A stretch of 64,000 nucleotides of DNA from Marinagarivorans cellulosilyticus (lineage in GTDB: Bacteria; Pseudomonadota; Gammaproteobacteria; Pseudomonadales; Cellvibrionaceae), in assembly GCF_021655555.1 (NCBI RefSeq), contig NZ_AP023086.1:2820685-2884684 (forward strand). The letters run 5' to 3'. Positions 7,499 to 16,570 of the stretch are shown one piece after another. Positions within the stretch are counted from its first letter, which is position 1; each line of letters opens with the position of its first letter. Below the pieces are notes generated by a model, which saw nothing but the letters and a program-made list of their open reading frames with translations, was not told the DNA's origin and ran no database searches. The translations under genes were made by a program, and so were the position numbers.

Positions 7499-10400
7499 AT
7501 GTTGATTTTGCCCGGTGCACCTGCGCTATCAGAATTCCGTACTCAAAAACTCCTTTCTTCGCTTCAGACTCTGCAGCCTGGCATTTCATCGGTTTATGCC
7601 GAGTATGTCCATTTTGCCGACCTGAGTGATGCCTTAACGGCCATTGAAACGGAGGTTCTCGTTCGTTTGCTCACTTACGGCCCAAAGGCAGATAAGCAAG
7701 CTGGCGATGGTCAATTATTATTAGCCGTGCCGCGCCCAGGGACTATATCGCCATGGTCTTCGAAGGCGACCGATATTGCCCATAATGCCGGTGTGGCTAA
7801 AGTGAATCGCATCGAGCGCGGCATTGCTTACCATATTGATGGTGATTTTGATCCGAATGCTGTGACGGGCTTGTTGCACGACCGCATGGTCGAGGTGATG
7901 TTTGCAAGCTTGGATGAAGCCCAAGCGCTGTTTGCCAAGCACGAACCACGTGGCTTGCATTATGTGGATATTCTGGATGGTGGCCGCATTGCTCTAGAGG
8001 CAGCTAATGCTTCGTTGGGATTGGCATTAGCCGAAGATGAAATCGACTACCTTGTTGCCAGTTTCAAAGATTTAAAGCGCAACCCAACCGATGTTGAGTT
8101 GATGATGTTTGCACAGGCAAACAGTGAGCATTGCCGGCATAAAATCTTTAATGCGAGCTGGACTATTGATGGTGAAGATAAAACGCTATCGCTGTTCAAA
8201 ATGATTAAGAACACCTACGAATTAGGTGGTGAAGATGTATTGTCGGCTTATGCCGATAACGCTTCTGTCATGACAGGTACCGTTGCTGGGCGTTTTTTCG
8301 CTGATACAGATACCCACGAGTACAGCTACCATCAAGAGCCTGTTCATATCTTGATGAAAGTCGAAACCCATAACCACCCCACGGCGATTGCTCCTTTCTC
8401 GGGTGCTGGTACTGGCTCGGGTGGTGAAATTCGCGATGAAGGTGCGGTGGGTAAGGGCTCTAAACCTAAGGTGGGTTTAAGTGGCTTTACGGTATCTAAT
8501 TTGCAAATCCCAGGTTACAACCAACCGTGGGAGCAAGATTACGGCAAGCCAGGGCGCATTGTGAATGCGCTTGATATTATGCTGGAAGGCCCGATTGGCG
8601 GCGCTGCGTTCAATAATGAATTTGGCCGCCCCAATATTTGTGGTTACTTCCGTACCTTCGAGCTAGATTTTGATGGTGAGCGCCGTGGCTACCACAAGCC
8701 TATTATGCTTGCTGGTGGCTATGGCAATATTCGTGAAGAGCATATTGCGCAAGAAGAGTTTGCACCAGGCTGCCACCTTATTGCGCTTGGTGGCCCCGCA
8801 ATGTTGATTGGTTTAGGTGGCGGTGCGGCTTCGTCTATGGCGTCGGGTACCTCTTCAGAAGACCTCGACTTTGCTTCGGTTCAGCGCCAAAACCCAGAAA
8901 TGGAGCGCCGTTGCCAAGAGGTGATTGATCAGTGCTGGCAGTTGGGGGCCAATAACCCCATTGCATTCATTCATGATGTGGGCGCTGGCGGCCTTTCTAA
9001 TGCCTTCCCTGAATTGGCAAAAGACGGTGGCTGTGGCGCTAACTTTGAGCTGCGTGAAGTGCCTAATGACGAGCCGGGCATGTCACCCTTAGAAATTTGG
9101 TGTAATGAATCGCAAGAGCGCTACGTGATGGCTGTGGCGCCAGAGTCTTTAGAGCGTTTTAAAGCGATTTGTGAGCGCGAACGCTGCCCGTACGCGGTAG
9201 TGGGCGAGGCTATTAGTGAGCAAACATTGATTGTGAACGATCGCCATTTCGATGCTAAACCGGTTGATCTTCCAATGAGCGTGCTATTTGGTAAACCACC
9301 TAAAATGCACCGCGAAGCTGAAACTTACAATGCCGCATTACAGCCCTTAGATATTTCTTTATCCGTAGAAGATGCCGCGCAACGCGTGTTGCAGCACCCA
9401 ACAGTTGCCAGTAAGCAGTTCTTGATTACGATTGGAGATCGCTCGGTAACCGGTATGGTTGTGCGTGATCAAATGGTTGGCCCGTGGCAGGTGCCCGTCG
9501 CCGATTGCGCGGTAACAACGGCAACCTTTGATAGTTATGCCGGTGAGGCAATGAGTATTGGCGAGCGCACACCGATTGCTCTTATGGATGCCGCGGCATC
9601 TGGGCGCATGTCGGTAGCTGAGGCGATTACCAACATTGCTTGTACGCGTATTGATAAGCTGCGTGATATTAAGCTTTCGGCCAACTGGATGTGCGCGGCT
9701 GGCCATAAAGGCGAAGACGCCAAATTGTACGAAGCCGTAAAAGCAGTAGGTATGGAAGTGTGCCCAGCATTGGGCTTAACCATTCCCGTCGGCAAAGATT
9801 CCATGTCCATGCGCACCGCATGGCAGCAAGATGGCCAAGACAAAGCCGTTACCTCGCCTATGTCGCTGGTTATATCGGCATTTGCCCCTGTAGTGGATGT
9901 TCGTAAAACGATTACGCCAGAAATTAAAACCGCTGACGATAATGTTCTGCTGTTAATTGATTTAGCGGCAGGCAAACAGCGTTTAGGCGGCTCTATTTTG
10001 GCGCAAGCATGCAATCAGATGGGCGAGCAGGTTGCCGACCTAGAAAGCACCGATGAGCTTAAAGCCTTCTTTAATGGCATGCAGGCCTGTTTAGACAGTG
10101 ACAGCCTTATTGCCTACCACGATCGCAGTGATGGTGGTTTGTTGGCGACTCTGGCAGAAATGGCTTTTGCTGGCCGTTGTGGTTTAAGTATTGATATTGC
10201 CGCTTTAGGTGGCGATGCACTGAGTGCTTTATTTAACGAAGAGCTAGGCGCTGTGATTCAAGTGGCGAGCAGCGAATTAGCTAATGTGCAGCAAGCCTTT
10301 GCGGCTGCGGGCTTGCAGGCTGCGCTTGTTGAGTTGGGCTGCGCAACTGTAGATGAGGCCATTGTTATTCGCAATGGTGCGCAAGAGCTGGTATCGACTA

Positions 10401-11356
10401 CTCGTGGAAATTGGCAGCAGCTGTGGAGTAAAACGAGCTACCACATGCAAGCGTTGCGCGATAACCCTGCATGCGCCGAGCAGGAATTTGCTGGCATTAC
10501 TGCCGATAATCCAGGCTTAAGTAGCCAACTCAGTTACGACCCTAGCCATGATGTGGCTGCGCCGTTTATTGCTATAGGCAATAAACCCAAAGTGGCTATT
10601 TTGCGCGAGCAAGGCGTTAACAGCCACTTAGAAATGGCAGCAGGCTTTGAGCGTGCAGGCTTTACCCCAATCGATGTGCACATGAGTGATATTTTGGCTG
10701 GGCGTATTGCGCTAGACGAGTTCAAGGGTTTGGCGGCCTGCGGCGGTTTTAGTTACGGCGATGTTTTAGGTGCCGGTGAGGGCTGGGCAAAAACGGTATT
10801 GTTTAATGCCATTGCACGCGACCAATTCGAAGCGTTTTTCAATCGTAACGACACCTTTAGTTTAGGTGTTTGTAATGGTTGCCAAATGATGTCGAACCTA
10901 AAAGATTTAATTCCAGGTGCCGATTTATGGCCGCACTTTGTGCGCAACGTATCTGAACAATTTGAAGCGCGAGTGGCTTTGGTTAAAGTAGAACAATCTA
11001 ACTCTGTGCTTTATCAGGGAATGGCAGGTTCACATTTGCCAGTAGCTGTAGCGCATGGTGAAGGTCGTGCGGAGTTTGTCGATCAAGCGGCTTTCGAGGC
11101 GTGCAACAGCAGCGGCCAGGTTGCAGTGCGCTTTATTGATAACAGTCTCAATGTTACAGAAGCTTACCCCGCTAACCCTAATGGCTCGCAGGCAGGCATT
11201 ACCAGTTTAACCAGCACCGATGGTCGCGCCACAATTTTAATGCCGCACCCAGAGCGTGTATTCCGTACTGTTGCGAATTCTTGGAAGCCAGAAGGTTGGC
11301 AAGAAGATGGCGGCTGGTTGCGTATTTTCCGCAATGCGCGGGTTTTTGTTAATTAA
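7499..11356 (+). CDS. purL: phosphoribosylformylglycinamidine synthase
   Basis: PurL makes FGAM from FGAR, glutamine and ATP, the fourth step of purine synthesis. This is the long single-chain form (1285 residues from this start). The order is an N-terminal PurS-like region, two AIRS-like synthase halves (NSEHCRHKIF near residue 208 binds nucleotide; HNHPTAI follows) and a C-terminal glutaminase. The glutaminase triad is visible: nucleophile C1125 in GVCNGCQ, then H1250 and E1252 in HPERVFR. The ATG at 7499 is chosen because the family begins ML-LRGAPALS-type; the frame upstream to 7415 carries 28 unlikely residues. It is monocistronic as far as can be seen. Confidence 0.97.
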   Translation: MLILPGAPALSEFRTQKLLSSLQTLQPGISSVYAEYVHFADLSDALTAIETEVLVRLLTYGPKADKQAGDGQLLLAVPRPGTISPWSSKATDIAHNAGVAKVNRIERGIAYHIDGDFDPNAVTGLLHDRMVEVMFASLDEAQALFAKHEPRGLHYVDILDGGRIALEAANASLGLALAEDEIDYLVASFKDLKRNPTDVELMMFAQANSEHCRHKIFNASWTIDGEDKTLSLFKMIKNTYELGGEDVLSAYADNASVMTGTVAGRFFADTDTHEYSYHQEPVHILMKVETHNHPTAIAPFSGAGTGSGGEIRDEGAVGKGSKPKVGLSGFTVSNLQIPGYNQPWEQDYGKPGRIVNALDIMLEGPIGGAAFNNEFGRPNICGYFRTFELDFDGERRGYHKPIMLAGGYGNIREEHIAQEEFAPGCHLIALGGPAMLIGLGGGAASSMASGTSSEDLDFASVQRQNPEMERRCQEVIDQCWQLGANNPIAFIHDVGAGGLSNAFPELAKDGGCGANFELREVPNDEPGMSPLEIWCNESQERYVMAVAPESLERFKAICERERCPYAVVGEAISEQTLIVNDRHFDAKPVDLPMSVLFGKPPKMHREAETYNAALQPLDISLSVEDAAQRVLQHPTVASKQFLITIGDRSVTGMVVRDQMVGPWQVPVADCAVTTATFDSYAGEAMSIGERTPIALMDAAASGRMSVAEAITNIACTRIDKLRDIKLSANWMCAAGHKGEDAKLYEAVKAVGMEVCPALGLTIPVGKDSMSMRTAWQQDGQDKAVTSPMSLVISAFAPVVDVRKTITPEIKTADDNVLLLIDLAAGKQRLGGSILAQACNQMGEQVADLESTDELKAFFNGMQACLDSDSLIAYHDRSDGGLLATLAEMAFAGRCGLSIDIAALGGDALSALFNEELGAVIQVASSELANVQQAFAAAGLQAALVELGCATVDEAIVIRNGAQELVSTTRGNWQQLWSKTSYHMQALRDNPACAEQEFAGITADNPGLSSQLSYDPSHDVAAPFIAIGNKPKVAILREQGVNSHLEMAAGFERAGFTPIDVHMSDILAGRIALDEFKGLAACGGFSYGDVLGAGEGWAKTVLFNAIARDQFEAFFNRNDTFSLGVCNGCQMMSNLKDLIPGADLWPHFVRNVSEQFEARVALVKVEQSNSVLYQGMAGSHLPVAVAHGEGRAEFVDQAAFEACNSSGQVAVRFIDNSLNVTEAYPANPNGSQAGITSLTSTDGRATILMPHPERVFRTVANSWKPEGWQEDGGWLRIFRNARVFVN

Positions 11357-11390
11357 AAGCTGTGTGCACGAGGTTTAAAGCTAATAAGGC

Positions 11391-11419
11391 TTGACCTTGT
11401 GCGGCAAAACAAATACTGT
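11391..11419 (+). promoter_or_regulatory. yebG promoter
   Basis: TTGACC at 11391–11396 and TACTGT at 11414–11419 are separated by exactly 17 bp, a good sigma-70 pair. The -10 element overlaps the left half of the LexA box, so LexA binding would block RNA polymerase. Confidence 0.7.
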
Positions 11420-11431
11420 TCGTTTATACAG
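11416..11431 (+). promoter_or_regulatory. LexA (SOS) box
   Basis: CTGTTCGTTTATACAG is a perfect CTGT-N8-ACAG core, the gammaproteobacterial LexA operator. It ends 20 bp before the yebG ATG, and yebG is a known LexA regulon member in E. coli, so sequence and gene identity support each other. Confidence 0.88.
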
Positions 11432-11451
11432 TTAATTGTGAGGATACATTT

Positions 11452-11730
11452 ATGGCAGTACTTGCTGTTTGGCAATGTGATCGGGATGGGGCTATGTTCA
11501 AAAACAAAAAAGATGCCGACGACCATGACAAGATGTTGGAGCTGGCAGAAAATATTACAGCTTTGATCGAGCAAAATATAACCGGTGTTGACGAGGCGCA
11601 GGCTGAAGCTATTGGCTTATTGCTAGCAAAGCGTCGCGATATATTGGCGCGAGCCTGTAAAAATAAGCCAGAGCTTTTGCTAGAAGAAGAGCCTGAAGAG
11701 CATAACGATGGCGACGTTTTCGTTAAGTAG
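11452..11730 (+). CDS. yebG: YebG family DNA-damage-inducible protein
   Basis: A 92-residue acidic-tailed protein of the YebG family. The N-terminal MAVxAVWxCDRDG.MF strand, the KKDADDHDKMLELAENI helix and the EAIGLLLAKRRDIL helix match E. coli YebG (96 residues). YebG is induced by DNA damage under LexA control and its biochemical role is unclear. The start ATG follows GAGGA at 11440–11444. The LexA box lies just upstream and an intrinsic terminator lies 40 bp downstream, so this is a single-gene SOS unit. Confidence 0.92.
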   Translation: MAVLAVWQCDRDGAMFKNKKDADDHDKMLELAENITALIEQNITGVDEAQAEAIGLLLAKRRDILARACKNKPELLLEEEPEEHNDGDVFVK

Positions 11731-11770
11731 CTCTCTGTATTGATGCTGCAAGTTTGATTGGTGGCATTGT

Positions 11771-11805
11771 AAAAGCCCCGAAACTGTCTGGTTTCGGGGC
11801 TTTTT
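11771..11805 (+). terminator. intrinsic terminator after yebG
   Basis: AAAAGCCCCGAAAC (11771–11784) pairs with GTTTCGGGGCTTTTT (11791–11805) around a 6-base loop. The G+C-rich stem ends in a T run, and the flanking A run would let it act on the other strand too. Confidence 0.92.
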
Positions 11806-11895
11806 GCTGTTTGGCGATTAAATAGTGAGATTAAGTGCATAGGTAGGTGATAGCCGTTAAAATGGCGGCCTCATTTTGATGGTTGCAGAAGTTTT

Positions 11896-13038
11896 ATGTC
11901 TATATCGCCGTTATCTTACTCGCCGGCTATACCTCTTCCCCCCGCATTGGCGGCAAGATTATCCGCCGTGCCGGTAATTACCGATTTTGCTTGCACCGTT
12001 GCTGATGTGACAATCGCCGCTGAGGTTTCGCCTCGAGGCGAAGATCTTTGTAAATTAACGCTGCAATTGCCGCAAGCACTTCAAGCCCGCGGGCTTTTGA
12101 TTACCGAAGCGATTCAAGCGGCGTTAATTGCCGATTTTAGTGGGGTAGATGTTGCTTTTGAATGGTTGCCGACGTTACCCGCCCTTGCGCAAGAGCGAGA
12201 GCCAATTGCCGGCGTAAAGCAAGTTATTGCCGTAGCATCGGGCAAAGGTGGTGTTGGTAAATCGACAACCGCTGTTAATTTGGCTCTGGCTTTAAAGGCG
12301 CTAGGTGCTCGGGTTGGCGTGCTGGACGCTGATATTTATGGCCCAAGCCAAGCCTTAATGTTAAATATTGAGGGGCAGCGCCCAGACATTTTGCCGGGTA
12401 AGCGCATGCATGCTATCGAGTCGCCACACGGCGTATTCGCAATAGGCATGGGCAACCTAGTCACGGATAATACGCCCATGGCTTGGCGCGGGCCAATGGC
12501 TACTGGGGCTTTGCAGCAAATGTTGCGGCAAACCGAGTGGCCAGATTTAGATTTTCTGATTGTCGATATGCCTCCTGGTACGGGAGATATTCAGCTAACG
12601 CTTTCGCAAACAGTTCCGGTAAGTGGCAGTGTCATTGTTACTACGCCGCAAGATATTGCTTTGCTTGACGCCAAAAAGGGCATTGAATTATTTCGTAAAG
12701 TGAATATTGACGTGCTAGGCGTTGTGGAAAATATGTCTGTGCATACCTGTTCCCAGTGCGGGCATTCGGAAGCCATTTTTGGTGAGCACGGTGGCAATGC
12801 ATTGGCCAAAGAGTACGATACCCAAGTTATTGGGCGTTTACCCTTGAAGCTCGCTATTAGAGAGGGGGCTGATGGTGGTTGTCCTTCGGTAGTGGCTGAT
12901 GTGACAAGCCCTGAATCTTTAGTGTACTTAGCTGTCGCTCAGCGAGTGGCTTTGCAGTTATTTTTGAATCAGCGCAATGCGCAAGATTCAGCCAGTGGCG
13001 CCTCGTCATCCCCGTTGATGACGCAGAGCGATGACTAG
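11896..13038 (+). CDS. apbC: Mrp/ApbC-type iron–sulfur cluster carrier ATPase
   Basis: A P-loop NTPase of the Mrp/ApbC/NBP35 family that holds and transfers [4Fe-4S] clusters to apoproteins. Residues 1–100 form a degenerate DUF59-like N-terminal domain. The deviant Walker A motif is GKGGVGKS starting at residue 116. Further motifs are LDADIYGPSQ, DMPPGTGD and the cluster-binding C285-x-x-C288 pair in HTCSQCGHSE. At 380 residues it matches the family. In many relatives apbC neighbours metG; here it lies upstream of dcd by 30 bp in the same direction, suggesting one transcript. Confidence 0.93.
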   Translation: MSISPLSYSPAIPLPPALAARLSAVPVITDFACTVADVTIAAEVSPRGEDLCKLTLQLPQALQARGLLITEAIQAALIADFSGVDVAFEWLPTLPALAQEREPIAGVKQVIAVASGKGGVGKSTTAVNLALALKALGARVGVLDADIYGPSQALMLNIEGQRPDILPGKRMHAIESPHGVFAIGMGNLVTDNTPMAWRGPMATGALQQMLRQTEWPDLDFLIVDMPPGTGDIQLTLSQTVPVSGSVIVTTPQDIALLDAKKGIELFRKVNIDVLGVVENMSVHTCSQCGHSEAIFGEHGGNALAKEYDTQVIGRLPLKLAIREGADGGCPSVVADVTSPESLVYLAVAQRVALQLFLNQRNAQDSASGASSSPLMTQSDD

Positions 13039-13068
13039 CAGTTATTGATTAATAGTTTGGAGAAGAAT

Positions 13069-13638
13069 ATGTCGATTAAGTCCGATAAGTGGATACGCCG
13101 AATGGCGCAAGAGCAAGAAATGATTTCGCCGTTTGCGCAAGAGCAAGTGCGTTATGGTGAAAAGGGCGATCGGTTAATTTCGTACGGTACGTCAAGCTAT
13201 GGTTATGACGTGCGCTGTGCTGATGAGTTTAAAATATTTACCAACGTGCATTCAGTAACGGTTGACCCTAAGAATTTTGACGAAAGTAGTTTTGTTGACG
13301 TAAAAAGCGATGTTTGTATTATTCCCCCGAACTCTTTTGCGCTAGCGCGCACCGTAGAGTATTTTAAAATTCCACGCAGCGTACTGACTGTGTGTTTGGG
13401 GAAATCAACTTATGCGCGTTGCGGCATTATTGTGAACGTGACACCGCTTGAGCCTGAGTGGGAAGGGCACGTTACTCTAGAGTTTTCTAACACTACACCG
13501 TTACCTGCAAAAATATATGCCAATGAAGGTGTGGCACAAATGCTGTTTTTTGAAAGTGACGAAGTGTGTGCAACTAGCTACGCTGATCGAGGCGGAAAAT
13601 ATCAGGGGCAGACAGGTGTAACCCTTCCACAAACTTAA
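13069..13638 (+). CDS. dcd: dCTP deaminase
   Basis: Dcd deaminates dCTP to dUTP, the main dUMP source for thymidylate in gammaproteobacteria. The 189-residue length and the opening MSIKSDKWIRRMAQ match the family. GYDVRCADEFKIF, GKSTYARCGI and EGHVTLEFSNTTPLPAKIY are the conserved nucleotide-binding and catalytic segments. The ATG at 13069 is preferred to one at 13045 because GGAGAAG at 13059–13065 precedes it and the family begins there. It follows apbC closely and is probably cotranscribed. Confidence 0.95.
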   Translation: MSIKSDKWIRRMAQEQEMISPFAQEQVRYGEKGDRLISYGTSSYGYDVRCADEFKIFTNVHSVTVDPKNFDESSFVDVKSDVCIIPPNSFALARTVEYFKIPRSVLTVCLGKSTYARCGIIVNVTPLEPEWEGHVTLEFSNTTPLPAKIYANEGVAQMLFFESDEVCATSYADRGGKYQGQTGVTLPQT

Positions 13639-13661
13639 GTCGCTCCCGTTACGGCCAATAT

Positions 13662-14144
13662 GTGCACAATAGGTTTGCTGTGAAAAACTCCCGCTATATA
13701 TTTATTGCTTTACTACCGTTTTTAATGGCTGCATTACTCCCTTGGCTAAAGCCCGATGCAGTCGCTCGGGTTGCTGTGCTGAGCATGTTTTGGGCTGGGG
13801 TATTAAATGTTTTTATGGCAGGTTTTATTGTTGGCGATTGCGCGCAACACTGGCTAAGGCCAACGCTGCCCGAAAGTCGAGCTCGTTTGCGTTTTGTTGC
13901 TGCATTAGGCGTTGTGGTGCTAGCGCTAATGTCGGCGGCGTTGCATTTTGTTGGTTTACCGATGGTATCGATAGCGATTATGGCGCTGGCACTGTATTTT
14001 AATAGTCGCTTACTGCGTGCAACGACTTTTGGTAGCCATATCAGCGAATTGGATTACGCTTTTTTTCAGAAGATTATTTGGGTGGCTTTGGGTTGCTTAT
14101 TAATGCTGCTGTTGAGCTATTATCGTTATTTTAGTGCGCAGTAA
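13662..14144 (+). CDS. small multi-pass membrane protein, possibly DUF3429
   Basis: A protein of about 160 residues with five predicted membrane segments (roughly 12–29, 36–56, 74–96, 99–116 and 134–153). It has an ALLPFLMAALLPW start and the W-AGVLNVFMAGFIVGD segment. The layout vaguely resembles DUF3429 inner-membrane proteins, but the match is not firm. The GTG at 13662 gives this frame; GTG 13680 is an alternative start. It follows dcd by 23 bp on the same strand. Function is unknown. Confidence 0.6.
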   Translation: MHNRFAVKNSRYIFIALLPFLMAALLPWLKPDAVARVAVLSMFWAGVLNVFMAGFIVGDCAQHWLRPTLPESRARLRFVAALGVVVLALMSAALHFVGLPMVSIAIMALALYFNSRLLRATTFGSHISELDYAFFQKIIWVALGCLLMLLLSYYRYFSAQ

Positions 14145-14151
14145 GAGCATA

Positions 14152-14195
14152 AAAAGTAGCGGCATTTTTGTTTTAAAGAGAATACCGCTACTTTT
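14152..14195. terminator. bidirectional terminator between convergent genes
   Basis: AAAAGTAGCGG (14152–14162) pairs perfectly with CCGCTACTTTT (14185–14195) around a 22-base loop that is itself rich in T. It sits between the ends of the membrane-protein gene and the carbonic anhydrase gene, where a shared terminator is expected. Confidence 0.75.
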
Positions 14196-14222
14196 AAGTG
14201 TGGTTTTTACAGTGGGTGCAAT

Positions 14223-14864
14223 TTAAAGAAGTTTTCTTTTCACTCGGTATTGCTCGGCGACTTGCTCGATGTTATCGATGCTTGGAGTGAGGCTTTTAAG
14301 TAGACCGTCGTTGATGTCGTAAATCCAACCGTGTACCGATAGCTCTTGCCCTTCTTCCCAGGCATTTTGGATGGCGGGCAGATGGGTTACGTTGGCAACT
14401 TGTTGCGCTACGTTAAGCTCACACAATAAATTAACGCGCTCTTTTTCACTAAGGTCTTCACCAAAAGCATTTTGTTTGTTGAAATAAACATCACGGATAT
14501 TGCGCAGCCAGTGGTCAACCAAGCCAACTTGTTGATCACCCATAGCTGCTTGAACACCGCCGCAGCCGTAGTGGCCACAAACAATAACGTGCTTTACTTT
14601 GAGTACGGCAACTGCGTAATAAATAACCGATAAGCAATTAAGGTCGGTATGCACAACGGTGTTGGCGATGTTGCGGTGGACAAAAAGCTCACCAGGCAAT
14701 AACCCTACAATTTCATTGGCGGGTACTCGGCTATCGGAACAGCCAATCCATAAGTACTCAGGGGTTTGCTGTGCGGCAAGTTTTTCAAAGAAATGCGGAT
14801 CTTCCGCTTTGATCTCTTCTGCCCAGCGTATATTGTTGTCAAAAAGTGTATCTAGGTCATTCAT
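14223..14864 (-). CDS. can: beta-class carbonic anhydrase
   Basis: Interconverts CO2 and bicarbonate in the cytoplasm. The zinc ligands and catalytic dyad are visible: C42 with D44 and R46 in CSDSRV, and H98 with C101 in CGHYGCGG. The 213-residue length matches E. coli Can (220). The ATG at 14864 is used because the family begins MNDLD-like and a GAGAGA lies upstream; an in-frame upstream ATG at 14912 would add 16 unlikely residues. It is divergent from sbcB across 82 bp. Confidence 0.95.
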   Translation of the reverse strand: MNDLDTLFDNNIRWAEEIKAEDPHFFEKLAAQQTPEYLWIGCSDSRVPANEIVGLLPGELFVHRNIANTVVHTDLNCLSVIYYAVAVLKVKHVIVCGHYGCGGVQAAMGDQQVGLVDHWLRNIRDVYFNKQNAFGEDLSEKERVNLLCELNVAQQVANVTHLPAIQNAWEEGQELSVHGWIYDINDGLLKSLTPSIDNIEQVAEQYRVKRKLL

Positions 14865-14946
14865 GGTATATCGGTCTCTCTGTAATTTCCGAAAGTATAC
14901 CCAATTTATCAAACGATAAAAAACCGACTAAATATAAGGTTTTATT

Positions 14947-16380
14947 GTGAACGAAGCAACGCTGTACTGGCATGATTATGAAACATGGGGTGCTACCCCT
15001 TCAATTGATAGGCCTTGTCAGTTCGCGGGTATAAGAACTAATTTAGCGCTAGAGCCTATAGCTGAGCCCGACGTATGGTTTTGCCAGCCAACCCCTGATG
15101 TATTGCCTCACCCAGAGGCCATTTTAGTGACAGGTATTACACCACAGCAGGCACAGCGTGATGGTTTAGTGGAGCCTGCATTTGCGCGAAAAATACACGA
15201 TGTGCTGTCGGCGCCAAATACGTGTGGTGTGGGCTATAACAGCATTCGTTTTGATGATGAGGTTGGGCGTTACACTTTTTACCGCAACTTCTACGACCCT
15301 TATGCACGCGAGTGGCAAAATGGTAATTCCCGCTGGGATATTATTGATATGGTGCGCACTTGTTATGCCTTGCGGCCAGAAACGCTTGAGTGGCCCACAA
15401 TTGAGGGCCGGGTGAGTTTTAAGTTAGAAGCTTTATCGGCTGCGAATAACCTGATTCATGCAAAAGCTCACGATGCTTTAAGTGATGTAGAGGCAACAAT
15501 TGCGCTGGCTAAATTAATTAAGGTGCGGCAACCGCAGTTATTTGAGCATATTTTTAAGTTGCGGCTAAAAAATAATGTTGCGCAGAGTATTGATGTAAAG
15601 CGAAGAAAGCCCTTTTTGCATATTTCTTCTAAGTTTCCGTCTGAAAATGGCTGCGCCGCGTTGGTGGTGCCCTTGGCGTTTCACCCTAAAAATAAAAATG
15701 CGGTGCTTGTTGCCAATTTAGCGCAAGACCCAGATGAACTTATTCATTTGTCTGCGCAGGACATTGCCGCCCGTGTTTTTACAGCCGCCGCCGAGCTGCC
15801 AGAAGGGGTGCAGCGCATCGAGCTGAAAGCTGTGCACTTAAACAAAAGTCCTGTCGTCTTAACGCCAAAGTTGCTCACGCCTGAGAATGCGCGCCGCCTA
15901 AAAATTGATATTGAGCTTTGTGAAAAGCACTGGCAGCGAATATTGCAATATGACTTGAGCGATAAAATAGCCAAAGCTTTTGCGTTAAACGAATTTGCCG
16001 CGCGCGCGGATGCCGAGCAGCAATTATACGAAGGCTTTTTGTCACCGAGAGATAAACCCGTATTGAGCGAGGTAAGGGCGGCTGACGAAGCGATACTAAA
16101 GGCCGCTTGTTTTAATTTTCAGGATAAGCGCTACAACGGTTTGCTGCTGCGCTATAAGGGGCGCTTTTTTCCCGAGGCGCTAACCGAGCAAGAAAAAGTG
16201 GAGTGGGAAGGGATTTGCCATAGTCGTTGGTTTGGTGGCGTTGAAGGTTACCTTACGCTAGCGCAGTTCGAGGCGCGTATTGAGGCTTTGATGGAGCAGG
16301 GGTTATCGCAAAACCAGCAGGAGTATTTGGCGCAAGCCTTGCTTTGGGTGAGAGAAAAATTGCCAGAAGTAACGAATTAA
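14947..16380 (+). CDS. sbcB: exodeoxyribonuclease I
   Basis: ExoI degrades single-stranded DNA 3' to 5' and takes part in recombination and mismatch repair. The DEDDh nuclease signature starts with D10 and E12 in HDYETWG. Further motifs include GYNSIRFDDEVGRYTFYRNF (about residues 96–115) and HDALSDVEATI (about 175–185), followed by the SH3-like and C-terminal regions. The 477-residue length equals the family norm. The start is GTG at 14947 in an AAGGTTTTATTGTG context. No LexA box was seen upstream. Confidence 0.96.
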   Translation: MNEATLYWHDYETWGATPSIDRPCQFAGIRTNLALEPIAEPDVWFCQPTPDVLPHPEAILVTGITPQQAQRDGLVEPAFARKIHDVLSAPNTCGVGYNSIRFDDEVGRYTFYRNFYDPYAREWQNGNSRWDIIDMVRTCYALRPETLEWPTIEGRVSFKLEALSAANNLIHAKAHDALSDVEATIALAKLIKVRQPQLFEHIFKLRLKNNVAQSIDVKRRKPFLHISSKFPSENGCAALVVPLAFHPKNKNAVLVANLAQDPDELIHLSAQDIAARVFTAAAELPEGVQRIELKAVHLNKSPVVLTPKLLTPENARRLKIDIELCEKHWQRILQYDLSDKIAKAFALNEFAARADAEQQLYEGFLSPRDKPVLSEVRAADEAILKAACFNFQDKRYNGLLLRYKGRFFPEALTEQEKVEWEGICHSRWFGGVEGYLTLAQFEARIEALMEQGLSQNQQEYLAQALLWVREKLPEVTN

Positions 16381-16570
16381 AACGCAAAAGTAGGCTTGTT
16401 ACGCCTAAAGTGTCGTTATGACACAAAGTGTTATTGCATTTGTGTTGTTTGATTGCTAAAACAATAATAGGCGTCGCAATTCGTGCGGCCTAGCGCAAGC
16501 GCAGCCTAACCTATGGTCGCGCACTTTATGTATGCGCTGTTTGTTGAATCTGACACCACAGGTAACAAAC

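Noticed and set aside
9535..10014. 159-codon frame antisense to purL
   Set aside because: Lies wholly within conserved purL codons and shows no domain.
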